Below, piece by piece: positions 1 to 7,757 of a stretch of 64,000 bases of DNA. The notes beneath the pieces were generated by a model. The model saw only the letters and a list, made by a program, of their open reading frames with translations. It searched no databases and was not told where the DNA came from. Source of the DNA: Pseudomonas vanderleydeniana (GTDB lineage: Bacteria; Pseudomonadota; Gammaproteobacteria; Pseudomonadales; Pseudomonadaceae); assembly GCF_014268755.2 (NCBI RefSeq), contig NZ_CP077093.1, positions 4,266,001-4,330,000 of the forward strand, given 5' to 3'. Made by a program: the position numbers and the translations under genes. Positions within the stretch are counted from its first letter, which is position 1; every line of letters begins with the position of its first letter.

Positions 1-1013
1 TCCGGATAACGTTCGGCCAGCCGTTGCAGGCCATGGCGCAACAGACCGCCGTTGACCCGCGAGCGCTCGACCAGGTCATGCTCCTCGATGTAGTCGATGG
101 CCGCCAGCGCCGACGCGCAGGCCACGGGGTGGCCGCCTTGGGTGCGCTGGTCGGGCTCGATTTCGAGCAGTGGGAACTGCTGGCTCAGCCGCTGGCTGTA
201 CAGGGCGCAGGCAAACGAGGTGTAGCCGCCGGTCAGGCCCTTGGACAGGATCATGATGTCCGGTACCACCTCGTCGTACTGCACGGCAAACCATTTGCCG
301 CAGCGACCGAAACCGGTCTGGATTTCGTCGGCCACCAGCAGGGTATCGGTGGCATCGCACAAGGCGCGAATGTTGGCCATGTAGCCCACCGGCGGTACCT
401 GCAGGTGGGCCCCACCGAGAATCGGTTCGACATACACGGCGCACACCCCCTCGCCCACGGCCTTCTGCAGGGCGGCGAAGTCGCCATAGGGCACATAGGT
501 CACCTGGTCGGCGTGAGTGCCATAGCTGCGATGGTGCTGTTGCTGGCCCAGGATGCTCATTGCCGCCAGCGTCTTGCCATGATAGGAATCGCCCATCACC
601 ACGATGCCGCGTCGGTTGCGTTGCACCTTGAGCACATAACGCAGGCTCTGCTCGATGGCCTCGGCGCCCGACACCATGTACTGCACATCACCCCACTCAC
701 CCGGCACCAGATCGCGCAGACGCTCGGACAACGCATGCTGCAGAGGGTGAACGCGCCCTTCCGGGACCCAGGCCAGGCGGTTGAGCTGGTTCTGTACCTG
801 CTCGCGCACCAGCGGGTTGCGATGGCCAACGATGAACACGCCATAGCTGCAGGCGCAGTCGATGAAGCGCTTGCCCGCGTGGTCGGTGACATAGATGCCA
901 TCGGTGTGCTGCTCGACGCTGGTCTTGCCCAGACGATAGAGCTTGGCGGCCGAAGCACTCCAATGGCGCTGGCAATCGTCCAGCAGTTGCTCATGCGACA
1001 GAGTTGAGGACAT
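1..1013 (-). CDS. class III PLP-dependent aminotransferase (partial, C-terminus outside window)
   Basis: The first 337 residues are visible, and the gene runs off the window at its 3' end. The fold-type I class III signature is intact. It shows SGAEA at about 115-119 (phosphate loop), SYHGK at about 143-147, the VADEIQTGFGR block with the PLP aspartate at about 229, and the Schiff-base lysine in ILSKGL at about 258. The start overlaps the end of the preceding aminotransferase-like gene by 23 bases, so the two are translationally coupled. It is the last visible member of a minus-strand operon with a ligase and a 2-oxoglutarate oxygenase. Its likely role is to transaminate an aldehyde or keto intermediate of that pathway; the substrate cannot be read from sequence. 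Confidence 0.88.
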   Translation of the reverse strand, partial: MSSTLSHEQLLDDCQRHWSASAAKLYRLGKTSVEQHTDGIYVTDHAGKRFIDCACSYGVFIVGHRNPLVREQVQNQLNRLAWVPEGRVHPLQHALSERLRDLVPGEWGDVQYMVSGAEAIEQSLRYVLKVQRNRRGIVVMGDSYHGKTLAAMSILGQQQHHRSYGTHADQVTYVPYGDFAALQKAVGEGVCAVYVEPILGGAHLQVPPVGYMANIRALCDATDTLLVADEIQTGFGRCGKWFAVQYDEVVPDIMILSKGLTGGYTSFACALYSQRLSQQFPLLEIEPDQRTQGGHPVACASALAAIDYIEEHDLVERSRVNGGLLRHGLQRLAERYP

Positions 1014-2118
1014 GGCTGAGAGTCTCCTTGATGGTCTGGGCGGCACGCTGGATGGGTTCGGGACGGGCGGTGACCGGGCAACGCAGGATCAGCTCACGGC
1101 CGCGTGGCGCGGTGACGTAGACACCGCGTTCGTAGAGGATCTGGCACAACTCGGCCGGGCTCAGGTCGCCCGGCAGCGGCAGGCCGACCCAGCCGCCATG
1201 TGCCACGGCCCCCAGCGGGGCCAGCACCTGGGCCAACGACCGACCGTTGTCCAGGCACTGCCTGGCGCACTCATGCTGACGCACGTAGTCAAGCGCGGTC
1301 AGCGCCGCCACGCAGGCCATCGGATTGCCGGCCGTGGTACTGCCGTGTTTCGCCGGGCTGCTGCGACCGTAGACCTGGTAGGCCATCTCTTCGCTGCAGG
1401 TGTAGGTGCCAATGGGAATGGCCCCGCCACCCAGTGCCCCGCCCAGCACCACGATATCCGGGGTGTTCTGGTAGTGCTGAAAGCCGAACAGCTTGCCCAG
1501 GCTGCCCAGGCAGGTCTGCACGTCAACAGCGATGACCGGGGCCGATACCTTGCTGGCACGGGCCTGCAACTGATCGAGCAGCGCCTGTTCGATCAGGCGC
1601 AGGCGACCACTGTCATCGATCACCGTGCTGGTGTGGCAGACCGCGAAGCAGTCGGCCCAGTCCACCTGGTCCAGGTCGGCGACCTGACGGATCGCCACCT
1701 TCTTGAACCCCAGGAAGCTCTGGATCTCCTGGTAATCGGACGAGGCGCCGAGGCAACGTCCGTAACTCAACGAACCATAATCGCCCCCCTGGACGAAGAC
1801 GATGGTGTTGCCCTTGGGCTTGAGGCCCTTGCACAACTTCAACGCGCCTTCGAACGCCTCATCCCCGGAACTGCACACGTAGGAGCTGACCAGCGGCGCA
1901 GGCAGCAGTCCGGCCAGGGTTCGGCACAGCCCGATCAGCGGCTCGGACATCAGCACGCGGTTGGACAGGCCCATGATGCCCGCCTGGCGGCTGACCGCCT
2001 CGATCACCTGGGGCACCTGGAAACCGAAACCGCCGCTCAGGTCGACGATCCTGCGGCCGGCGCCATCGGTGTAGGTCTCGTATTGGCCGGTGATGATCTG
2101 TTTGTCATTGTTTTTCAT
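991..2118 (-). CDS. class III aminotransferase homologue lacking the PLP lysine
   Basis: A 375-residue protein with the class III aminotransferase fold along its length. It has CSSGDEAFEGALK at about 82-94 (phosphate loop region), AVDVQTCLGSLGKLF at about 197-211 and a DIVVLGGALGGG block at about 221-232. In active relatives that last block reads L-G/S-K-A/G-L; here the lysine position (about residue 227, bases 1438-1440) is a GGG glycine codon. The family YHG motif is also altered to DYG. The reading frame is open and well kept, so this is not a decayed gene. It could be a non-catalytic partner of the downstream intact aminotransferase or an enzyme with a different PLP or non-PLP chemistry. 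Confidence 0.85.
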   Translation of the reverse strand: MKNNDKQIITGQYETYTDGAGRRIVDLSGGFGFQVPQVIEAVSRQAGIMGLSNRVLMSEPLIGLCRTLAGLLPAPLVSSYVCSSGDEAFEGALKLCKGLKPKGNTIVFVQGGDYGSLSYGRCLGASSDYQEIQSFLGFKKVAIRQVADLDQVDWADCFAVCHTSTVIDDSGRLRLIEQALLDQLQARASKVSAPVIAVDVQTCLGSLGKLFGFQHYQNTPDIVVLGGALGGGAIPIGTYTCSEEMAYQVYGRSSPAKHGSTTAGNPMACVAALTALDYVRQHECARQCLDNGRSLAQVLAPLGAVAHGGWVGLPLPGDLSPAELCQILYERGVYVTAPRGRELILRCPVTARPEPIQRAAQTIKETLSHVLNSVA

Positions 2119-2127
2119 GGAGGGCTC

Positions 2128-3009
2128 TCAACGGTAGCTCAGGGCATTGAAGATGCGTCGACGGTCATCGACGATCGCTTCGCGGCCATGCATGACCCGG
2201 CGGTTGTCGATCATCACCATGTCGTGGTCACGCCAGCCGACCGGATAGGTTTCCTGGGCGGTCACGGCCGCGATTTCGGCCAGGAACTCCACCGGAATCG
2301 GCTGGCCGGACACGGTGTCGATGACCGGCGCTTCGTAGTTGAAGGACGGACCGAGGATGCTGTTGGCAAAAGCCGGGCGCTGGCTGAATTCGGAGACCAG
2401 GATCGCCGGCGTGCTGAAGGCGTAATGGATCGAGTCATCCGCCGGGTTGAAGTCGATCTGCGTGCCTGGATCGCCGCCGACGATCTGCAACAGGTCGTCG
2501 ATCACCACCGCCGATGGGTCCGAGAGCGTCGACGAATAGTGGCAAACCAGCCGACGCCACTTGTCCCCGGCCACGGTGCGGCTGTAGCGGATCGGGTTCT
2601 CTTCGAAGAACCGGCGGCACTCGGACGACAGTTTCGTCAGGACCTTTTCTCCGTCGCACAAGGTGGTTTGCGATCCCTTGCGCGGCGCTTCCTGGCAGTA
2701 GAACCAGGTGATGTCCGGCCAAAATGGCGAGTTGCCATTTTCGCAGTGCAGGCCGACCGCATCGCGCCCGGCATCCACCAGTTGTGCGGCGCCACCGACC
2801 ATCACCCGTGCCGGGTCCAGGCTCAGCCGCGAGCTGTTCTTGCGGACAAAGGCGCTGAAGTCTTCAGCGCTGTGAATGCAATTGCGAAACAGCACGACGC
2901 CATAATGACCCAGCAGTTCGTACAGTTCAGGTTTGCCCAGGCTGTCGAAGTGACGTGGCTCGATGATGGAGACCGCTGGACTTTCAGAGTGATAGGCAGG
3001 CGAGTTCAT
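2128..3009 (-). CDS. TauD/clavaminate synthase-like Fe(II)/2-oxoglutarate oxygenase
   Basis: A 293-residue oxygenase of the TauD/clavaminate-synthase superfamily. The metal triad is visible as H88-x-E90 in the GLHCENG stretch and H274 in DNRRVMHGRE, with arginines nearby that would hold 2-oxoglutarate. The HxE rather than HxD ligand pair is typical of the clavaminate synthase/amino-acid hydroxylase branch, so an amino-acid-derived substrate is likely (inference). The ATG at 3009 is preferred to the one at 3018 because the AAGGG ribosome site is then correctly spaced. It overlaps the 3' end of the upstream ligase gene and lies 9 bases before the lysine-less aminotransferase. Confidence 0.85.
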   Translation of the reverse strand: MNSPAYHSESPAVSIIEPRHFDSLGKPELYELLGHYGVVLFRNCIHSAEDFSAFVRKNSSRLSLDPARVMVGGAAQLVDAGRDAVGLHCENGNSPFWPDITWFYCQEAPRKGSQTTLCDGEKVLTKLSSECRRFFEENPIRYSRTVAGDKWRRLVCHYSSTLSDPSAVVIDDLLQIVGGDPGTQIDFNPADDSIHYAFSTPAILVSEFSQRPAFANSILGPSFNYEAPVIDTVSGQPIPVEFLAEIAAVTAQETYPVGWRDHDMVMIDNRRVMHGREAIVDDRRRIFNALSYR

Positions 3010-4549
3010 TGGTTGCATTCCCTTGCAGAGTGGAGAAAACGGTGGCGATATCGGCGCGCTTCGGGCGGCCGGTCACGGTATAGAGTTGCTCGAGCAACGG
3101 ATCGTCCTTGGTCAGCAGCCACAGGCGACTGGGCCGCTCGATGTCGGAGAAACGCCGACCGGACCAGTTGGCCAGCTCGGTGCGATCCGGCAGCGCCTCG
3201 ACGCAGAGCAGGGCTACCAGGCCATGCTGCTCGTCGAAGAACACGGCGGCGTCACGCACCCCCGGAAATTCGCGGTACTCCAGCTCGACCTGCTCCGGGC
3301 TGACGTTGCGGCCGTTGGGCAGGCAAATCACGTTTTTCTTGCGCCCGTGGACATACAGGTAGCCATCGGCATCCAGCTCGCCCAGGTCGCCGGTATCCAT
3401 CCAGCCATCCTCGGACATCGAGCAGGCGCTGGGGTCCAGCCCCGAATAGCCACTGAACAGCGAGCTGCTCTTGACCTCGATGGTCTGGTCGGCGCCGATA
3501 CGCACCTGCACATGTGCCAGGGGTTTGCCGACACTGCCCAGGCGCTGGTGTCGAGCCGTGTTCATGCTCACCACCGAGGCGTTCTCGGACAGTCCATAGC
3601 CCTGGAACACCGGGATACCGTCCTCGGCCAGCGCCTTGAGGATGTCCACGCTCACCGCCGCACCGCCGCAGGTGATATGCACCCCGCTATGCAGGTAGCG
3701 TGAAAGCCGCTCCCCCTGCTCGTCGCCCCGGGCCAGTTGTTCGTAAAAACGGTTGAGCATCACCGGTGGCACCGTCATCGCCGTCGGCTCGACGCGCAGC
3801 AGCCAGTCGACCAGGCTTTGTGGCGAAGCACCCGGCTCGCCCAGCAGGGGCTCCTCTTCGGGCAGGAAGAACACCGTGCCGCCGGCCAGCAGCGGCAGAT
3901 ACGCCGCAGTCACCTGTTCGAGCAGCAGGCTCAGCGGCACCAGCGACAGGTAGCGGCGGTGGGCACCTGCCGGCATGCCCTGGCGCAGGGAGGTCAATAC
4001 CGCGCCTACCGCTGCGGTGCCCAGCCGTACGCCCTTGGGTCGGCTGGTCGTGCCCGAGGTATGGATGATCTTGCAGATCCACTCGCCTTCGTCCGGTGTA
4101 CCGAGCAACGCCGGCTCCATGGCCGGCACATCGATACGGCGCAGGCGCTCCTCGGGGAAGTCCAGCCGCCAGCGTTCGCTCAGGGTACGCAGGCCGGCCT
4201 GGTCGACCAGGAAACCATCACAGCGGGCGGCCAGGTGTTCGGCCTGGGATTGGCTGAACGCCAGTGGCAAGGGCAAGGCCGTCACCCCGGCGAACAGGCA
4301 GGCCAGGTCGGCCACCAGCCAATCGCTGCTGTTGCGTGTCACGATGCCCAGTACCACGCGCTCGCCGGCGGTGCCCGCGCTGAAACGCCGTTGCAACTCG
4401 GCGGCCAGGCTCAGGGCCCGATGCTCCAACTGACCATAAGTCAGGGTGTTGCCCTGCTCCGGGCCGCTCGCCGCACAATCGACCGCGCAGATGGCGTCAC
4501 GGTTGGCTTGCAACGCCTGCCGCAACTCGGCAATGAATGAACCACTCAT
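2984..4549 (-). CDS. AMP-dependent acyl/aryl-CoA synthetase or acyl-AMP ligase
   Basis: A 521-residue ANL-superfamily adenylating enzyme. Visible motifs are the P-loop-like IHTSGTTSRPKG, GYGLSE, and GWMDTGDLGELDADGYLYV followed by GRKKN. A C-terminal TGRPKR supplies the catalytic lysine region. Acid substrates are activated as acyl-AMP and then passed to CoA or another acceptor. The start ATG overlaps the stop of the hemolysin-family gene (ATGA), so the two are coupled. No carrier protein gene is visible nearby, so the acceptor may be CoA or the neighbouring GNAT-like protein. Confidence 0.88.
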   Translation of the reverse strand: MSGSFIAELRQALQANRDAICAVDCAASGPEQGNTLTYGQLEHRALSLAAELQRRFSAGTAGERVVLGIVTRNSSDWLVADLACLFAGVTALPLPLAFSQSQAEHLAARCDGFLVDQAGLRTLSERWRLDFPEERLRRIDVPAMEPALLGTPDEGEWICKIIHTSGTTSRPKGVRLGTAAVGAVLTSLRQGMPAGAHRRYLSLVPLSLLLEQVTAAYLPLLAGGTVFFLPEEEPLLGEPGASPQSLVDWLLRVEPTAMTVPPVMLNRFYEQLARGDEQGERLSRYLHSGVHITCGGAAVSVDILKALAEDGIPVFQGYGLSENASVVSMNTARHQRLGSVGKPLAHVQVRIGADQTIEVKSSSLFSGYSGLDPSACSMSEDGWMDTGDLGELDADGYLYVHGRKKNVICLPNGRNVSPEQVELEYREFPGVRDAAVFFDEQHGLVALLCVEALPDRTELANWSGRRFSDIERPSRLWLLTKDDPLLEQLYTVTGRPKRADIATVFSTLQGNATNELACLSL

Positions 4550-5163
4550 GGCTGGGCCCTCGCTGGCAGGTCGGTCGGAAGCTGGCTGAACAGCGTGTTC
4601 AGGGTCATGGCCGCGAAGCGCGAGCGCTGGGGGTCGACGCGGATGAAACCGGTGACGGGTTGCTTGGAGTAGTAGCTGCCCCAACTCTGACCGCTGTCGT
4701 TGGCCAGGCGATCCGGATCGGCGTCAAGCAGCGGCTCGAACACGATCTGGCAGCTCTCCATCATCTCCCGAACCCGCGGTGTAACGGTGCACAGCAGGTA
4801 GTGGGCACCCATACACCAGGCCAGCAGCGGGATCATGTTGACCATGATGATGCCCGCCGTCATGTGATGGGAGATCAGGTTGCCAATCTCGGCGATGTTC
4901 GCGCGATCGATGTTCTTGTCGAAACGGCGCGACAGAATCGTCTCCACCGGCTCCGACAGGTATTGCTCGGAGAACAACGTTCGATGATCGGCAAAAGTTA
5001 TACCGGCGCAAGAAAGAATCCGCTCGTCGGCGTCCTGCGTTAGAGCAAAGTATTGCGGGTTGGGCTCCACGTTGGCTTTATAAGAGCTGCGAAATTTTTC
5101 TTTCACAACTTGCGTCGCCTGTAACCACAAGGGTGTCTGATTTTCCGTGACACGTACCAACAT
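4546..5163 (-). CDS. thermostable hemolysin family protein (possibly GNAT-like acyltransferase)
   Basis: A 205-residue protein that I assign to the thermostable hemolysin family (T_hemolysin) from its overall pattern, including the segments RANIAEIGNLISHH and LLAWCMGAHYLLCTVTPRV. There is no signal peptide and no obvious amphipathic pore segment. The arrangement of an R/E-rich strand followed by helix and the GAxYLLCTVT strand resembles autoinducer-synthase/GNAT acyltransferases, so an enzymatic role accepting the acyl group made by the next gene is a reasonable alternative to toxin activity (inference). A GGAGG ribosome site precedes the ATG. It is the first gene of the minus-strand operon, divergent from a LysR gene. 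Confidence 0.72.
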   Translation of the reverse strand: MLVRVTENQTPLWLQATQVVKEKFRSSYKANVEPNPQYFALTQDADERILSCAGITFADHRTLFSEQYLSEPVETILSRRFDKNIDRANIAEIGNLISHHMTAGIIMVNMIPLLAWCMGAHYLLCTVTPRVREMMESCQIVFEPLLDADPDRLANDSGQSWGSYYSKQPVTGFIRVDPQRSRFAAMTLNTLFSQLPTDLPARAQP

Positions 5164-5339
5164 TTCGTCCTCCTCCGTCCCTGTGCAGGGGTACTGAAAA
5201 TGTGAGAGGCGAATATATGGATGAGTCCCGGCGGAGGCTATTTAAAAAATAAATTGCATCCGCTAATATACAAATACGTCGAAACACTAAAATCATGACG
5301 AAAGTAATACCAATGGATTTTCATCGAGACGGATCTCTT

Positions 5340-6260
5340 ATGCTCAATAGCAATTTGCTTAGAAAGCTGGACATGCAGGACCTGGTGGTATTCGTCGCGA
5401 TATATGAGCAGAGCAGCGTCACCGAGGTATCCGAAACCCTTTGCGTCAGCCAGTCCACCGTCAGCTACTGCCTGAAGAAGCTGCGGACCAGCTTCGAGGA
5501 CGAGCTGTTCATCCACACCCGCAATGCCATGTGGCCCACCAGCAAGGCCACCAGCATGTACAGCCATGTCACCAATATCATCAAGAGCATCAATCTCTGT
5601 CACTCCGAAACCAAGCCCTTCGACCCGGCGAAAAAAGAGATAGTCTTCAATATCTGTGCTCCTGAATACTTTGAGCTACTGATTCTCCCGACACTTCTTA
5701 AAAGTTTTATCAAAAGCAGTTTTCCAGTCATTATCAATGTTCATAAGTTTCACAAGGACATCCCTGTAGAGAAACTCTCGGACGGCCGCTTCGACCTGGT
5801 TATCTGTTCCGGCCCAAACTTCCACCCCGACGCCAAAAGTTTCAAATCCAAGATACTGCTGGATGATGATCTGGTCTGCGTGGTCGACAAGAGCTTTGCG
5901 CCAGCTGGGAACAAGTTTAATCTCGAAAGTTTCGTCGCCCGCCAGCATATATTCCCAACGCCCTGGATGTCGGATACCAACATGGTCGACGGCTGGCTTG
6001 GCAAACAAGGTTATATCCGGCAGATCGTTGCCCGGGCCAACAGTTATGTAGCGGCACTGGAGATGATCAATGGAACGGACCTGATCCTGACTCTGCCACG
6101 GCGCATCCAGATGCTGATCTGCAATGAAGCGAAATTCGCTCTCTGCAAGCCACCGGCGGGCCTTCCCAGCTTCACCATGGACATGCTCTGGGACCGCAAG
6201 GCCGGCCAGAACAGCGCCAATGCCTGGCTGCGCGAGCAGATCGCCAAGGTGTGCGCCTGA
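5340..6260 (+). CDS. LysR family transcriptional regulator
   Basis: A 306-residue LysR protein. The N-terminal winged helix-turn-helix covers about residues 8-65 and includes SVTEVSETLCVSQSTVSYCLKK, followed by a periplasmic-binding-like effector domain. The ATG at 5340 fits a GGA ribosome site 6 bases upstream and the usual LysR N-terminus; upstream in-frame ATGs at 5295 and 5313 lack one. The gene is divergent from the ligase/oxygenase/aminotransferase operon and so is its probable regulator. Its coding sequence is more AT-rich than its neighbours, as is the 5164-5339 promoter region, hinting at a laterally acquired cluster. Confidence 0.87.
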   Translation: MLNSNLLRKLDMQDLVVFVAIYEQSSVTEVSETLCVSQSTVSYCLKKLRTSFEDELFIHTRNAMWPTSKATSMYSHVTNIIKSINLCHSETKPFDPAKKEIVFNICAPEYFELLILPTLLKSFIKSSFPVIINVHKFHKDIPVEKLSDGRFDLVICSGPNFHPDAKSFKSKILLDDDLVCVVDKSFAPAGNKFNLESFVARQHIFPTPWMSDTNMVDGWLGKQGYIRQIVARANSYVAALEMINGTDLILTLPRRIQMLICNEAKFALCKPPAGLPSFTMDMLWDRKAGQNSANAWLREQIAKVCA

Positions 6261-6864
6261 GCAGGTGCGCCTCCTGCCTGGCCGGTAACCTCCCTGGCGC
6301 CGGCCTCGCTCCCGGTTTCATCAAGCGCGTCGCACTCAATGAGTGCAATTGATTAGCAGTAGCATACACAGGACTCGCAGATGTCTGCCGTTAGTTGGGA
6401 ACGTCAGACAATCTGCCCAATCCTCTATCCACAGACGCCAAAATCGACATCCATGTCTATCCCCCCGACAGACATCCTCTTAGATGCTCTTGCATCGGTT
6501 CTGAATCACCCGGCTGTTTCCCGGACCTTTTCCAAGTAGACAAACGCCGCCGGCAATATATTGGCGTCATCACTTGGCTTACATTTTTTTGCAAATACGC
6601 GCTTGGCCTGGTGGCGCCAATCGTAGGACAACTGAACTCCCGATGCGCCAGGCTCAATAAGCCTAAATGGACTCGCCCCCTTGTAACCCGCAAAACCTTG
6701 GAAACATTGGCCGTTCCTTTGCACACGATCAGCGAAGTATTTTCTTACAACCCCCCGAGAATGCACTGACTATCTCGTTCAGGGAGTTTGGATCGATTAT
6801 CTGATCAGGGTTGCTGTCCGGGATAAAACACTCCGCAAGCAGCTTCTATCTTCAAGGCCAGGAT
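6261..6864. other. intergenic region with inverted repeats, no convincing gene
   Basis: About 600 bases with no ORF having coding character on either strand. It holds a perfect 7+7 palindrome (GCACTCA-A-TGAGTGC, 6332-6346), an imperfect long inverted repeat around 6377-6416 (GCAGATGTCTG against CAGACAATCTGC), and a second inverted pair at about 6453-6475 (ATGTCT against AGACAT). No T-tract follows these, so none is a clear terminator. They may be operators or a structured RNA. I see no tRNA or known small RNA here. Confidence 0.45.
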
Positions 6865-7683
6865 ATGAACGACGTGCTGACATCCCGTGAACAGGCCACA
6901 CAAAGGACCAGACCCCATCGACGCGGCCCGGAGAGCGAAATGCAAAACCTCGTATCCCGATCCACCCTGATCCGCACCGAGAAGCATCTGACTCAAAGGA
7001 TTGCCGAGCTGGGACATAGCTTGCGCGGCTCGATCATGGAGCTGCAGACCTCGGTCAGACAGCAGGGTGAACAGATTGCCGTGCTGACCAGGACCGTCTC
7101 CACGCAGCGTACTGAACTGCGAGCGGAAATCAGGGAGCAAGGCAATCAATTACGAGCGCTGATCGACCAACAGCGCATCGAGCTGCGCTCTGAAATCAAG
7201 GACCAGGGCCACGAGCTGCGAGCATCGCTGCAGGAGCAAGGTAGTGAGTTTCGGCTTGCCCTGGAAAAACAAGGCAGTGAGTTTCACCTTGCATTGGAGA
7301 AGCGAGGCAATGAGCTGCGTACAGACATGGAGAAGCAAGGCAATGAACTGCGCACAGCAATGGCGAAGCAAGGCAGTGAACTGCGTGCAGCCATGGAGAA
7401 GCAAGGCAATGAACTGCGCACAGCCATGGAGAAGCAAGGCAATGAACTGCGCACAGCCATGGAGAAGCAAGGCAGTGAACTGCGTGCAGCCATGGAGAAC
7501 CAGAGCAATGAGCTGCGCGCAGCCATCAAGGACCAGGGATACACGCTGAAGACATCGATCACTGAACTGAAGATGGATACCGAGTCGAGATTCAAACTCG
7601 TGTACTGGCAGCTCGGGATCATCTTTGCGGTCCTGATGCTTCCGCTGGGCCGGTTGGCCTTCGACATGGTTTTTGGAAAATAG
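6865..7683 (+). CDS. hendecad-repeat coiled-coil protein with C-terminal membrane anchor
   Basis: A 272-residue protein made almost wholly of a long coiled coil with 11-residue periodicity, for example KQGNELRTAME repeated with slight changes about ten times from about residue 124 to 233. The C-terminus carries a single hydrophobic segment (YWQLGIIFAVLMLPLGRLAF). The architecture, a stalk with a C-terminal anchor, recalls the DUF1640/CCDC90 type, but I do not assign a function. A second ATG at 6940 has a better ribosome site (GGAGAG, 6 bases away) and would give 247 residues; a TTG at 6811 is less likely. It stands alone, in front of a convergent diguanylate cyclase gene. Confidence 0.75.
   Translation: MNDVLTSREQATQRTRPHRRGPESEMQNLVSRSTLIRTEKHLTQRIAELGHSLRGSIMELQTSVRQQGEQIAVLTRTVSTQRTELRAEIREQGNQLRALIDQQRIELRSEIKDQGHELRASLQEQGSEFRLALEKQGSEFHLALEKRGNELRTDMEKQGNELRTAMAKQGSELRAAMEKQGNELRTAMEKQGNELRTAMEKQGSELRAAMENQSNELRAAIKDQGYTLKTSITELKMDTESRFKLVYWQLGIIFAVLMLPLGRLAFDMVFGK
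7327..7524 (+). repeat. tandem 33-bp coding repeats (six units)
   Basis: Six consecutive 33-base units start at 7327, 7360, 7393, 7426, 7459 and 7492. Each encodes one hendecad of the form M-E-K-Q-G-N/S-E-L-R-T/A-A. Neighbouring units differ at only a few positions, and the units at 7393, 7426 and 7459 are nearly identical. More diverged units extend upstream to about 7234. The reading frame is preserved, so unit gain or loss would lengthen or shorten the coiled coil without a frameshift. Confidence 0.9.
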
Positions 7684-7757
7684 CGGTTTCAGCCAAGCAG
7701 CCTCGTCCTTGTGGCCGCCGCTTTCTCACTTTTACCTCGATTGACCATTGCAGCGAA

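Noticed and set aside
943..3303. Long plus-strand open frame across the aminotransferase and oxygenase genes
   Set aside because: The opposite strand carries well-defined enzyme motifs through the whole interval; the plus-strand translation is low-complexity and H/Q/R-rich, as expected of a shadow frame.
7234..7524. CRISPR-like array of regular short repeats
   Set aside because: The repeat unit is contiguous at 33 bases with no spacers, and it encodes an uninterrupted hendecad protein.
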